A stretch of DNA of 64,000 bases from Azolla caroliniana (GCA_043228905.1 JBHGNT010000010.1:17980001-18044000), one strand, 5' to 3'. Positions 32,346-42,580 are shown, counted from the first letter of the stretch. The notes: generated by a model not told the origin, from the sequence alone. Numbers and translations are program-made.

Positions 32346-33075
32346 TCTTCCGGTTGTTGCTGTCATCAGCACCTTGGCCCAAAACATCTTGGATAGCTTG
32401 GCATGTGCAACCATACTCCGAACCCTCTCCATTATGGTCCGGTTCATCCTCTCGGCCAACCCATTAAGCTCTAGCGTCTTCGACATGGTGTACTTAGGCC
32501 GGATTCCCTTTGATCGATAGTACTCCTCGAATAACCCTCGGTACTCACCTCCGTTTTCCGCTCGAACTACTTTTAGCTTCTGGTCGGTTTCTCTTTCTAC
32601 TCTCGCATGGAACTCCTTGAAGAGGGGCAGTACCTAGTCCTTCGTCTTCAGTGTGGAGACCCACAACTTCCGGTTGTGGTCATCTATAAAAGTCATGAAG
32701 TACTACGATCTGGAATGTGACTTTGTGTCCACAGAACATACATCAGTATGCACAAACTCAAGTGGTGCCTTCCGTCTCATCGGTGGTCTCGACCGGAAGG
32801 AGTTTCTGTTCTGTTTACCAGCCAAAAAATCAGTGCACCACTCAAGTTGCACGTTGTCTGGAATGACGTTGTCTTCGACAAGTCTCTGCATCCCCTTCTG
32901 GCTCATGTGACACAACCTCTTGTGCCACACCTCACCGACAGTATCAAATGCTATGTTCACTTCTTCCCGGAAAATCCGAGCATGCATCAAGTACAATGTG
33001 TTGATCTTCCAAGCTTGGGCCACAATCAGACTTCCTCTACAAAACTTCATGGTCCCGTTCCGGATGCTACCCATG
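32346..33075 (-). pseudogene. COP-M integrase
   Basis: Minus-strand pre-integrase and integrase: VWHKRLCHMSQKGMQRLVED, WCTDFLAGKQNR, PLEFVHTDVCSV, then after frameshifts VVRAENGGEYRGLFEEYYRS and LNGLAERMNRTIMERV. The second catalytic residue reads A-E-N in place of T-D-N, another sign of decay. Confidence 0.82.
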
Positions 33076-33079
33076 TAGC

Positions 33080-33651
33080 CTTCATCGTCTAGTTGACTGA
33101 CTGAAATCAGGTCCAGTCAAACCTCTGGAACGTGTCAGACATCTTTCAATATCATCTTGTACCTGGTTAACATTGTCATCCACACATCTCCTATGCTGAC
33201 AATTCGGCATGATCCCTCATTCCTCATCCTTACACAACTGTGATCTCTACCTTTGTAGGTTGAGAAGCACTTCAGATCGGGGGTCAGATGGAATGACGCT
33301 TCGAAGTCGACTACCCATGTTGATTCATCACTGACAAGGTGCAACTCACTCTCCTCGGTGATTAGCAGCAGTTCCTCTTCGCTTATCGCGATTGCAGATG
33401 TTCCTCTCCTCTTCGAAATCTTCTTCGGTTCGAAGTCGTTGGCTCCCCCTTTTTCTTCCCGGAAGTGTCGACAACTCTTTTGGAAATGCCCCGGTTTCCC
33501 GCAGTAGATACATGTACACTTCCCTCTCAACTTCAACCTCGTTCCCGACTTCTCCTTGTTCATAGGACTTCTATTCTTGCCTCTTCCCCGATTTGAGTCA
33601 TTTTCTGTAACTAAGGTCTTCAGGTCGGTTCCTGACTCCCGCTCCTTCCAG
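33080..33651 (-). pseudogene. COP-M Gag zinc knuckle and protease
   Basis: Minus-strand frame with CCHC knuckle CIYCGKPGHFQKSC and protease STWVVDFEASFHLTPDLKCF, where the catalytic D-S-G-A has become D-F-E-A. It is cut at 33651 by T2; the N-terminal half of Gag resumes at 38125. Confidence 0.85.
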
Positions 33652-34393
33652 TGTCGAGGAAATCCTCGCGTGTTCGCGAAATGAAGCGGGACCACCGGGG
33701 TCCTGGACCAGAAGGATTCGATGTTTTTAGCAGCATAAGCGAGAAAGTATTGAAGATAGATAGATAGATGAAGAGAGATTGAGAGAGATTGAGATTGAGA
33801 TTGAACCCTTGATTTTAGTTTTACGAGACAAGATACATCACCATTAGGATAACTCCGATTTTGATTAAAAGTTTCTGTTTTTTACTTACATCCCCTTGCC
33901 TCCCTTACACAAGCCCAACTATAGGCTTTTATAGGTCTCTCCATGCAAAAACCATGGGCTAAAACCACAAGATGAAACCATAGGCTAAAACCATGGTTTT
34001 GTGCCCACGGTTTCTATATGTTTGCTTCCTACAAAATACTAAATATGAAAAGAAAATATACAAATTTTAAAGCACTCAGTAGTGGATTTAGTGGTAAGTT
34101 AATTTGTCTCCTACATTGGAGGTGCAAGGTTCAAGCCTTGCTTCCACCCCTATGCATGGACTTAAATGTTACTAGGCTTTAGTCTTATTTTATATTTACA
34201 ATTGAGCGCACATCACACGTGCACATGTTTAACTTTACATCTAGTTTTTCTTTTACAATTCTCATTTCAGTCCTATTTACAACATGCTAGCATATGCATG
34301 TGTTCTTCTCCCCTTTCACACGTGCACATTGCACCTTCTCAATTTCGTTCGTTGCACACAATTTTCACACCATTGCCAAAAATCTTCGCGACA
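33652..34393 (-). repeat. T2 3' LTR (742 bp)
   Basis: Minus strand begins TGTCGCGAAGATTTTTGGCA and ends TTTCCTCGACA. It carries the U5 hairpin GGACC-CCGGT-GGTCC, a GATA-type microsatellite and a tRNA-like module. A purine tract, GGTTTGGTGGGGGTGGA, precedes it at plus 34394-34410. Confidence 0.88.
34082..34148 (+). other. tRNA-like module inside the T2 3' LTR
   Basis: GTGGATTTAGTGGTAAG begins a 67-nt stretch with arms GTGGA/TCCAC, an anticodon-like hairpin CTCC-TACATT-GGAG, and a T-arm-like hairpin GCAAGG-TTCAAG-CCTTGC containing the B box GGTTCAAGCC (34129-34138). The A-box match is weak. A second copy lies at 37109-37175. It is antisense to the element. Confidence 0.5.
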
Positions 34394-34503
34394 TCCACCC
34401 CCACCAAACCGCACGTCCTCCGGTACGTGCCAAGAAGAGAGAGTGTGAGGTTTCGGCTATGGTGATTAGTACGATTCCTCCGTTTCAAGCATGTCCATTC
34501 CCT

Positions 34504-35190
34504 TCACTCGAACCATTGTCGCCATCCAATCCACCATATCATTCGCTCATTCTTTGCTTCACCATGGCTAGTTGTCATGGCCGCTTGTTCTCCTTCCGAG
34601 CATAACCGTTTAGGCTTTATGCATGTTCCACCTTCGTTCCGACCATCTCCTTGGACAAGGCACTCCGCACTTCGTCCATCTTTGTGGTTTCTTCTTATGT
34701 TAGAGTTCTCCATCGATTCCTCGATCTTAATGATAGTGTCCACCTTCAAGTTGAATGTTACATCAATATCTTGAGGAATACCCTTCAAATCTTCTTGGCC
34801 CACTTGGCCCTCGTCTTTTTTTGTTGTGCTTGGTCTCTTTCCCCCACACATCAGCTTCGACCCTTGCTTCCTCATCGTCACTGTCCTTCTCTTGGGTCTT
34901 ACATCGGTTAATGCCCAAGTCTCCAGAACGAGTGTGGAGAGATCCATATGTATTTGTCGGTCACGCCCCGACATTGTTATTTGCGTCGGCTTGAACCTTT
35001 GCTCCCCGTCATCACCTTCTGTCTCTTGGGTCTCATGTTGGCTTTGAACCACAATTGCCCAAGTCTCTAGAACATGTGCGAAGGAATCCATTTGTCTTTG
35101 GTCAATCGCCTTCGACACCTTTGTCTTGATGTCATCATTCACATTAGATTGGAACTCCCCCTTGTTGCCACCTTCCGTCTCTTGGGTCAT
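34504..35190 (-). pseudogene. T2 Gag C-terminal continuation (frameshifted)
   Basis: Minus-strand frame continuing the Gag tail after a frameshift and a stop near 35190. It contains two more copies of the repeated motif (VLETWAIVVQSQHETQETEG and LETWALTDVRPK). It ends in a basic, then acidic region with no recognised domain. Confidence 0.7.
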
Positions 35191-36752
35191 CTATTGGTTC
35201 TCCGATGCAACTGCCCAAGTCTCTGGAACCAATGAGGGAAAGTCTTGTCATTGCCATCATTCACCATCGACTCGTTGATATCTATCTTTGCCTCGATGTT
35301 GTGCACACCATCTTGGTCCTTCTCCTTACTATCACCTTCCATCTCTTGGGTCTCACGTTGGCTCTCTACAACTGCCCAAGTCTCCGGAACTTGTGTGAAG
35401 GAATCCTCAATGTGGCCATCTGCCATTAATTCTTTCATAGCCACCTCTGACTTGATGTCATTTCTTATGGCTATCTCTTCAATCTCATGGTCCTCATACC
35501 CATTGACCTTCTTCATCGAGCAAGCTTCGATTATCCTTCTCTCTTCGTCGCATGTATTCGTTTCGACCTTCGCCTCCTCGCCGACACCTTCCATCTCTTG
35601 GGTCTCACGTTGGTTCGTGGACACAACTGCCCAAGTCTCTGGAGCATGTGTGGAGAAAATCCGGCTATGGTCGTTGTCGACACTTGTTGTCTTATTCATA
35701 GTCACCTCCTCGATGTCATGTTTAGCGGCTAGATCCTCAATTACACTAGCCTCGCACTCTTTATCTCCATTTATGCAAGCTTCGATTAGGCTTGCTCCTT
35801 CATCATCTGATGTTTCAAACACGACACATGTTCCGAAACATTTGTCCTCCTTTGAAATGGTTGTCATCGTTCTTGAGTCATCATCAATCTTCTTTTCATG
35901 TTGGATGCGTTGTTTAGGCGTCTCGACTTCTTTAGATGGTTTTGTTTTCCCCACGCTCGACCTTACCAAGTCAATGTCATCAAGCCATTGATGACGCTTG
36001 TTGATCTTGTTGCATGCTTGCTTCACCGCAAGCCAGTCCACCACAAGCCCGTTCGCTTGGGTATCATCTTCGAGGAGAGTCCCCAACTCTCGTCTATCCT
36101 TCATGTCCACAGCCTTCAAGAAGTACAAAGTCTTGTCCTCCTCAATCAGCACTTGGTCCGTGGCGGGGAGACGACTAAACATTTGGTCGAACTTGTTGTA
36201 TACCCTCGAGGCGCTCATCTTCTTATTTTTCTTTTCTATCCACTTCATCAAGACATGTTGAGTCATCCTCGACAAATCTTCCATCGCAAACTCTGCTAAT
36301 ATTGCTCTTTCAAACTCTGACCACGTTGTCTTCCTTTCTTGAAGGTCGATGACCCGCCTTTGGACGTTGTTGGCAGCAACTCGCTTGAAACTCGAGATTT
36401 GGCATGCTTCAAACATGTCCCTTTGATTCATCTCCCTTTTGTATACATCCAGGAACTTCATAATGTACCTTCCATCAAATTGACCCTCGACCTCCACGAC
36501 ACGGTTGACGACCTTCTCCACGCTCGCATCGTTGTCCCGAAATCTCATCATTTGCTCGAAGATTATCATCATTCTTTCGAACTCTCCCACTTGATTGTTT
36601 GAGGATGCCATCTCCAAGTATCGGTCGATCCTCGACTTGATCCTTTCTACCGCCTCTTTCACGTCGGGTTCACCAAGTAAGATGTCGAGGTAATCCTCGC
36701 GTGTTTGCGAAATGAAGCGGGACCACCGGGGTCCTGGACCGGAAGGATTCAA
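35187..36752 (-). CDS. T2 Gag-like protein, 521 codons, frame opens inside the LTR
   Basis: Homologous to T1 Gag: FDGRYIMKFLDVYKREMNQR, TTWSEFERAILAEFAMEDL, RVYNKFDQMFSRLPATDQVL and KTLYFLKAVDMKDRRELGTL. No CCHC knuckle was found. The first Met codon lies at 36752 in U5, so the frame runs through U5 (GPRWSRFISQTREDYLDI) and the primer-binding site (GEPDVKEA) into Gag. The C-terminal half is acidic and repeats PETWAVV...QRETQEMEG. The last about 20 codons are frameshifted relative to the continuation downstream. Confidence 0.85.
   Translation of the reverse strand: MNPSGPGPRWSRFISQTREDYLDILLGEPDVKEAVERIKSRIDRYLEMASSNNQVGEFERMMIIFEQMMRFRDNDASVEKVVNRVVEVEGQFDGRYIMKFLDVYKREMNQRDMFEACQISSFKRVAANNVQRRVIDLQERKTTWSEFERAILAEFAMEDLSRMTQHVLMKWIEKKNKKMSASRVYNKFDQMFSRLPATDQVLIEEDKTLYFLKAVDMKDRRELGTLLEDDTQANGLVVDWLAVKQACNKINKRHQWLDDIDLVRSSVGKTKPSKEVETPKQRIQHEKKIDDDSRTMTTISKEDKCFGTCVVFETSDDEGASLIEACINGDKECEASVIEDLAAKHDIEEVTMNKTTSVDNDHSRIFSTHAPETWAVVSTNQRETQEMEGVGEEAKVETNTCDEERRIIEACSMKKVNGYEDHEIEEIAIRNDIKSEVAMKELMADGHIEDSFTQVPETWAVVESQRETQEMEGDSKEKDQDGVHNIEAKIDINESMVNDGNDKTFPHWFQRLGQLHRRTNR
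36656..36675 (-). promoter_or_regulatory. T2 primer-binding site (probably tRNA-Trp)
   Basis: Minus strand TGGTGAACCCGACGTGAAAG, seven bases after the 5' LTR; T1 has the same site. In this element it is also translated as GEPDVKEA within the Gag frame. Confidence 0.7.
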
Positions 36753-37935
36753 TGTTTTTAGCAGCGTAAGCGAGAAAGTATTGAAGATAGATAGATGGAT
36801 GAAAAGAGAGAGAGAGAGAGAGAGATTGAACCCTTAACTTTAGTTTTATGAGACAAGATACATCACCATTAAGATAACTCCAATCTTTAATTAAAAGTTT
36901 TTTTTTTTTTACTTACATCCCCTTGCCTCCCTTACACAAGCCCAACTATAGGATTTTATAGGTCTCTCCATGCAAAAACCATGGGCTAAAACCACAAGCT
37001 AAAACCATGGGCTAAAACCATGGTTTTGTGCCCACGGTTTCTATATGTTTGCTTCCTACAAAATACTAAATATGAAAAGAAAATATACAAATTTTAAAGC
37101 ACTCAGTAGTGGCTTTAGTGGTAAGTTAATTTGTCTCCTACATTGGAGGTGCAAGGTTCAAGCCTTGCTTCCATCCCTATGTATGCACTTAAATGTTACT
37201 AGGCTTTAGTCTTATTTTATATTTACAATTGAGCGCACTTCACACGTGCACATGTTTAACTTTACATCTACCTTTTCTTTTACGATTCTCATTTCAGTCC
37301 TATTTACAACATGCTAGCATATGCATGTGTTCTTCTCCCCTTTCACACGTTGTCGTGAAGAAAACCGTCCCCAGGCGCAAACCGTGCATAGCGTGTGTGA
37401 ACCGGCCCTTACACGTGGGCACGCCCCTTGTTGTACAGTAGATAGGTAGGCACAAAGCTCAGATCCTAGGTAGCAATATTCTATAGGGAGAATCGAGGAG
37501 TATCTCTGTCCGAAAGGACAGAGAATTAATGTGATGTAAACGGGTAAGACGGCCTCCCTCCTTGAGCTATAAAAGAGAGGGAGACGGGAAGAGAAGGGGA
37601 TCGCGTGCTAGAGGGAACGAAGTGCTGTCGGACTGGGACCGAGCTCTTCTTCTCTGTTGTTCTCCATAGTTTCTTTTGCGCAGGTTCTCAGGAGGCTGAT
37701 TCTGCTCCGTGGAACGCCCGTGTGCTTCCGGCAGAATCTCCATCTTGCTCTCCTGTGTGCGTGGGTGTTTAGGCTTCGGCATCCACCTCGCCGACCTGAT
37801 CGGCTGTAACCGTTCGAGTCGTCTGCATACTTACAAATACATGCCTATTTTTACATACATACTCTAGTGTTCTCAACTCGTGTATCCTGTGTTGTTGTGC
37901 CGCGTCCCCGTGCGCTTCTTTGTCTATATGTGAGC

Positions 37936-37979
<44 letters not shown>

Positions 37980-38124
37980 TCACCTATTCCTCGGTCCAAG
38001 ACCCCAGTGGTCCCGCCTTGTTCTCCACGCACATGTGTAACAATGCGACAACGTGCACATTGCACCTTCTCGATTTCGTTCGTTGCACACAATTTTCACA
38101 CCGTTGCCGAAAATCTTCACGTCA
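36683..38124 (-). repeat. T2 5' LTR, interrupted by a solo LTR
   Basis: Sequence 36683-37350 plus 38051-38124 aligns with the other T2 LTR. The TTTCACACGT before 37351 and ACGTGCACATTGCACC after 38050 form the continuous TTTCACACGTGCACATTG of the other LTR at 34314-34331. A poly-T run, a GA microsatellite and a second tRNA-like module (37109-37175) are present. Confidence 0.88.
37351..38050 (+). repeat. Solo LTR of the T1-like family with ACGT target duplication
   Basis: Begins TGTCGTGAAGAAAACCGTCC like T1 and ends GTGTAACAATGCGACA. Contains CTATAAAAGAGAGG (about 37568), the block GAACGAAGTGCTGTCGG shared with T1, a TC run (about 37936-37975) and the U5 hairpin GACC-CCAGT-GGTC. ACGT flanks it on both sides (37347-37350 and 38051-38054). 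No internal region remains, so it is the product of LTR-LTR recombination. Confidence 0.92.
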
Positions 38125-38640
38125 CCGGCAAGCTTGATTTTACTCTCGCCAAGGACAAGTTCTTCCCTTCTGGTTCGGCGTTTCCCAACGTGACTACCAA
38201 CGTCTCCCAGCTATCCGGAAGGGATCCGAGTAGTAACAATGCTAGTACCTCGTCGGCTACCGGTACTTCGAGTGCCCTTGGAAGGCATTCATATGCTCCG
38301 CCATACTGGAGGCATCCTGATATCTGAGTCTCACTATTTTTCGAAATACAGAAACTCGATTCACAACATTCTTGTTCTCTAGCATAGTGTCAATCTTCAC
38401 CTAGAGTTCATGAGCCTTGTTCCCTTCATTGAAGTTATTGTACAAGCTCATGTTGATGAAGCAATGAATGTATGTCGTTGTCTTCAGATGCATTACCTCC
38501 CAGGTCTCGACATTGATCTTGTCCAGTCTTTTATCTCCAAATTGTACCGGCAACCAGAGATCGTTTAACCACTAGGATGTTCCTCATCTTCAACTTCCAC
38601 ACTGGGTAGTTGGAGACGGTGAACTTGAACATGCGCAACC
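38125..38640 (-). pseudogene. COP-M Gag N-terminal half
   Basis: Minus-strand fragments FKFTVSNYPVWKLKMRNILV, then after frameshifts TTTYIHCFINMSLYNNFNEG, and LLLLGSLPDSWETLVVTLGN, a Copia Gag core. It ends exactly where T2 begins and continues at 33651. Confidence 0.8.
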
Positions 38641-38685
38641 GAATGACTCTTCCATTTTCTTCTTTTGTTTGAATTTTAGAACTTT

Positions 38686-38953
38686 GCTCTGATATCAGTT
38701 TGAAGAGAATCGCACTCGAGCACAATTGAGTTTCAAACACTAATGGAAGATTAACAAAGAATAGGAACAATACACTTACACAAACAACGAGATGGCACTA
38801 GATACTTACGTGGAAAACCTTGAAAGGCAAAACCATGAGAGTTCACAAACTTTGAACAAGATCACTATAGGGGAGAGGTACAACAATGCAAGACTCGGAA
38901 GCAATGACCTTGAGCTCTGTCTTCGCCAACCGGCAATTACAACAGAAAGTCTT

Positions 38954-39006
<53 letters not shown>

Positions 39007-39223
39007 ATTACAAGAAAATAATACCACAACACACAAGCTTACTATTTCCCTAGTTATATTTATACATATATAACTGTAGGAGTTTTTACAAATGTGGACT
39101 CAATAGTCACATTGGAACATATTTACTAATATGTCCTCACTTCCGGTTCACACTGGATCCATCCAATCCGGTTTCTTCCTCTGGCTTGTCCAATTCCCAT
39201 CTGGAGGGATCGTTTTCCCAACA
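38686..39223 (-). repeat. COP-M primer-binding site and 5' LTR
   Basis: Plus-strand GCTCTGATATCA at 38686-38697 is the complement of TGATATCAGAGC, a one-base variant of the initiator tRNA-Met site. The LTR spans 38701-39223: minus strand starts TGTTGGGAAAACG and ends CTCTTCA, like the LTR at 19085-19705. A CT microsatellite lies at 38957-39001. Confidence 0.82.
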
Positions 39224-39459
39224 CGATCCTCACTGGGAATTGGAATTGGAACAACAACAGGCGAAGGAGTGCAGGTGAAGCGGTCGACTCGACTTCTTCT
39301 ATCATGAGAGGGTAAATAGTTGAGGTTGACCCAAAACACAGCGATAGTGCTAGCGAGAAACCGACACGATCCCCACCAGAAAAGTGAGTGGTTGTCCATG
39401 ACAACCTACATCCTTTTCATCAAAATGCAAAAAGGAGTAGTACACTCCCACACACACGT
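39224..39459. other. Short unassigned segment between LTRs
   Basis: About 235 bp between the COP-M LTR and a solo LTR. A minus-strand frame reads DNHSLFWWGSCRFLAST and beyond, without a recognised domain. Confidence 0.4.
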
Positions 39460-40278
39460 TGTCGTGATGTGGATAATGTATGGGAGGAAATAAATTAAAT
39501 TAGGAATATTAAAAAAGTTGAATGATAGATCGAGGGGGTGGTAAGAATGGACATTATGATTACCTTTTTACTAGCATTCCGCACCAAGAGGGAATAATGC
39601 ATGCAAGTGAAAAATAAAAAAGCGTGGTGTGTGCTAAAATAAATAAATAACCGCCAAGAGGGAAAAACATGGTTAAGGCTAACATAAAAAAACACCCACT
39701 AATTTTGTTTGTGAGAAAGTTTCTTATTTTCTTCTTCTTCATGAATTTTAGGGTTCTTAGTTCTTGTTTTATTTTTGAAAATTACCATTGTTGTAATCAT
39801 TTACCCCAAAATCTTGTAAATCCTAATTTATAAAGGGAATTTATTTCTTAATCTAGCATTTTTGGCCTACAAAGTGGCAATTTTGAACTTAATATTGTGA
39901 AACCCCTTCATAATCTCATGTTTTTTGGGCTAATTGAGTGTTTCGTTCTTAACCTCACACATTAATTGTTGTTTGAATCATTGCTCTCCCTTCGACTCTG
40001 GCTTACCTTTGATTCTGTCTTACTTTGGAATATTGTCTTTGACTCTGCTTTACCTTCGATTCTGTCTTCCCTTCGATTTTAAAGATGTTTTGACTCTAGA
40101 GAGCCTTCGACTTTAGCAAGCCTTCGAGTTTGAGGAACCTTCAACTCTCAAGAGCCTTCGTGTCTGAGGAGCCATCGACTCTCAAGGGCCTTCAAGTCAC
40201 CTAACATCTCATCCTCTTTGGTTCAAGTCCTCGGTGGTCTCGCTAGGATTTCAGACGCACATGTGTAACTTGGCGACA
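39460..40278 (+). repeat. Solo LTR, ACGT/ACAT flanked
   Basis: Starts TGTCGTGATGTGG and ends CACATGTGTAACTTGGCGACA, the same end as the solo LTR at 37351-38050 (CACATGTGTAACAATGCGACA). Flanks are ACGT on the left (39456-39459) and ACAT on the right, i.e. ACGT after a CpG transition. Its middle is AT-rich and carries a minisatellite. Confidence 0.75.
39985..40200. repeat. CCTTCGACTCT-type minisatellite within the solo LTR
   Basis: About ten variants of CCTTCGACTCT and CCTTCGAGTTTGAGG at a rhythm of about 20-25 bp. The frame shifts between copies, so no protein is implied. Confidence 0.75.
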
Positions 40279-40596
40279 ACATGCCAAGATTCAAACTCTA
40301 GACACATGTACCTTAACAATTAGGGTATTAACTTCTTGTTGTTATATCTTTTATTTATTGTGGATGTCCCTTTCCCCCCTTTTTCTCTCTTCTTCCCTTT
40401 TGGACCAGGGAGCTACCATTTGACAACACTTATAATTGTATGTAAAAACATGTGCATGTGAGGAAATGATCCCAATGATCCCCACATGCGACAACATCTA
40501 ACAATTCCACATGAGAATGCCTTTCTATTGGGGCGAAAGCCCAACTCGGCTAGTGTATTATGTTTGTCTTGGTGTGAAACCTAGGGTGTGTGAGAG
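40279..40596. other. Intergenic sequence, nothing recognised
   Basis: About 320 bp between the solo LTR and the LINE target duplication, with no coding domain or repeat recognised. Confidence 0.5.
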
Positions 40597-40898
40597 AAAG
40601 AGTGAGTAGAACTTAGGGGAAAAGATTAACATGGGATCCAAGGGGTTGGCTTTGGTCACACTCCTTGGAGGAAAAGATCATAAAGGTCCCCTTTTTTGAG
40701 TACTCAGTAAAACTTGGAAGATCATTACTGCTCTCTCAGAATGTAAAGATACTAGCAGCTCAGAAACATTGGACCAATTAGGGTGTTTCCACTTTGCATT
40801 TGAGAACCTATTGGAAATGGATATGGTCATTCAAGGGGCCAACTAAATTTATTCTCTTTCAATGATTATTAGTGCATATGGTTCTTAGGAGTAATCCT

Positions 40899-40921
40899 GA
40901 AGCTTCTAGAATGTTCCAGAG
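40899..40921. promoter_or_regulatory. Heat-shock element array in the CRV-B 3' LTR
   Basis: GAAgcTTCtaGAAtgTTC at exact 5-bp spacing, followed by caGAG: four perfect units plus one imperfect. This is a strong heat-shock-factor site by consensus. Confidence 0.7.
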
Positions 40922-40992
40922 AAATCTGGAATATACATTAATTTCCTATAATAAAATGTAAATGAAAATAATATCCTACGTATTACAATAGA

Positions 40993-41057
40993 TGATATAA
41001 TGGTCAAGAGCTCGACTCATATAACCTAAGGTCATGGGTTCGAGTCTTGCCATATCA
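40993..41057 (+). other. tRNA-like module in the CRV-B LTRs
   Basis: TGATATA and CATATCA can pair as an acceptor stem. Inside are CTCATAT, like the elongator tRNA-Met anticodon loop, and the B box GGTTCGAGTCT. The D arm is shortened. The copy in the other LTR is at 45334-45398. The module is antisense to the element and sits at the outer end of the LTR, as in CRV-C. Confidence 0.5.
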
Positions 41058-42580
41058 TGACACTATCCCCCCTTTGAAACGACGAGTGTCACGAGTCGTT
41101 TTGGATGGATTGTGTGGATATTGACGATGGAAGTCTTCAAGAAGCGCACGAGCATTGGTCACATTCTCGATCGGTTCCCAAGTACGTTCGCTGGGACTAT
41201 AGCCTAGCCAATCGACTAGATAGTAGAGCTTGTTGTGAACAATCATGGAATCAAGGATGGCGGCAACCTCGTACTCTGGTCCATCTTCAAGCTCGATCGG
41301 GGGTGGAGGTTGTATAATACGTCCTGGGATGGTGCTCTCGTGATAGGGTTCGAGGAGAGAACTATGAAACACCGGATGTATCCGAAGTTGAGTAGGTAGA
41401 TCAAGACGAAAAGCGACATCATTAATCTTTCTGATAATACGGAAAGGACCTAATCGCCGATAATCCAACTTCTCACATGGGCGAGTAGTCCTGATGTGTC
41501 GTCGTAGCAGCCACACCCGATCTCCAATGTTAAAACTAGATGGACTTCGATGACGATCCGCGTAGACCTTGTGTGTTTGTTGAGCTTGCTAGAGATGAGT
41601 AGATAAATCTTCTTGTATCTTGCGTAACTGCTCCAAACGATTTCTGCGCAAGGATTTGTGGACACCTCTGGGGTTTCAAGTACACTCCACTGAGGGTGAG
41701 ATCCCGTATAAGCATAAAATGGCGTAACTTTAGTCGATGTGTGGATAGAGTTATTATAGGCAAATTCAGCGAAGTGGAGAATATCTGCCCAATTATCCTG
41801 ATGATAGCTGAGAAAGCACCGCAGATACTGCTCCAACGTTTGATTTGTTCGTTCGGCTTGGTTGTCGGTTTGTGGGTGGTAGCCGGAGGAGAGGTTACAA
41901 GTGACCTTGAGCATTTTAAAAAGGTGCTTCCAGAATTTTGACACGAACTGGGGTCCACGGTCGCCGACGATACTATCGGGAAGTTCATGATGCCGACATA
42001 CTTAACGCATGACAATTTCAGCGGTGTCTTCACTGGAGATTTCCTTAGTACATGGCAAGAAATGAGCCATCTTCGTATATTGATCTACCACTGTTAGAAT
42101 TGCATTGAACCCCTTAGAGACTGGAAGATCTGTGATGAAGTCGAGAGCAATGGATTGCCACGGCTTGCTTGGAATTGGTAATGGTTCTAATAAACCATAT
42201 GGATGATGCCTTGGCATTTTCGCTCTGCAGCATGTATCACAAGTCCAAACAAAATCTTCGACAAATTGTCGCATACGGGGCCACCAGAATGATCGTTGTA
42301 CTAAATCTAATATTTTAGTACTACCAAAATGCCCAGTTGTATATGTGTCATGACAGTTTTGTACTACTCGAAGGTGGCAAGAACCATTAGGAACATACAA
42401 AAGTTCTTTAAAGAAGAGTAATCCATCATGGTATTTGAATTGCCGATAGTCCGTACCTGGTGGTTGTGACTGTGAACACGACGCTCGAGAGGGATCAATT
42501 TGTGCTAGTATAGCTTGGGCGAAAGCATCTGTCTTCAGGTCCGCATGTATGATATTGATAACGTGGGAATTCATGGGCAT
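41055..42580 (-). pseudogene. CRV-B integrase with C-terminal chromodomain
   Basis: Three overlapping minus-strand frames. HHCC finger: QNCHDTYTTGHFGSTKILDL and CDTCCRAKMP. Core: SIALDFITDLPVSKGFNAIL, then VGDRGPQFVSKFWKHLFKML, and QTDNQAERTNQTLEQYLRCF. The chromodomain follows: EYEVAAILDSMIVHNKLYYL, VDWLGYSPSERTWEPIENV, LLEDFHRQYPHNP. Frameshifts occur near 42010 and 41480. The stop TGA lies in the first bases of the LTR (TGTCATGA), the same arrangement as CRV-C. Confidence 0.92.

Larger units (their letters stand above)
33652..38124 (-). mobile_element. T2: Gag-only LTR retrotransposon (TR-GAG type), nested in COP-M
   Basis: LTRs at 33652-34393 and 36683-38124; the latter is split by a 700-bp solo LTR. 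The site is flanked by CCAG on the left and CCGG on the right, consistent with a 4-bp CCGG duplication with one C-to-T change on the minus strand. Between primer-binding site and polypurine tract there is a Gag-like coding region and no protease, reverse transcriptase or integrase. The PBS, polypurine tract, Gag capsid and LTR ends match T1, which could supply the enzymes. Confidence 0.88.
40885..41062 (-). repeat. CRV-B 3' LTR, truncated
   Basis: Matches the inner 178 bp of the 5' LTR and ends TCATGACA on the plus strand. The remaining about 285 bp is replaced by LINE sequence. A purine tract reads AAAGGGGGGATAG on the minus strand just before the LTR. Confidence 0.88.

Noticed and set aside
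35245-35991. 248-codon plus-strand open frame
   Set aside because: Antisense of the T2 Gag; Ser-rich shadow with no independent support.
34166-37441. Pair of near-identical plus-strand small frames at 34166 and 37193
   Set aside because: They are the two T2 LTR copies read antisense, not duplicated genes.
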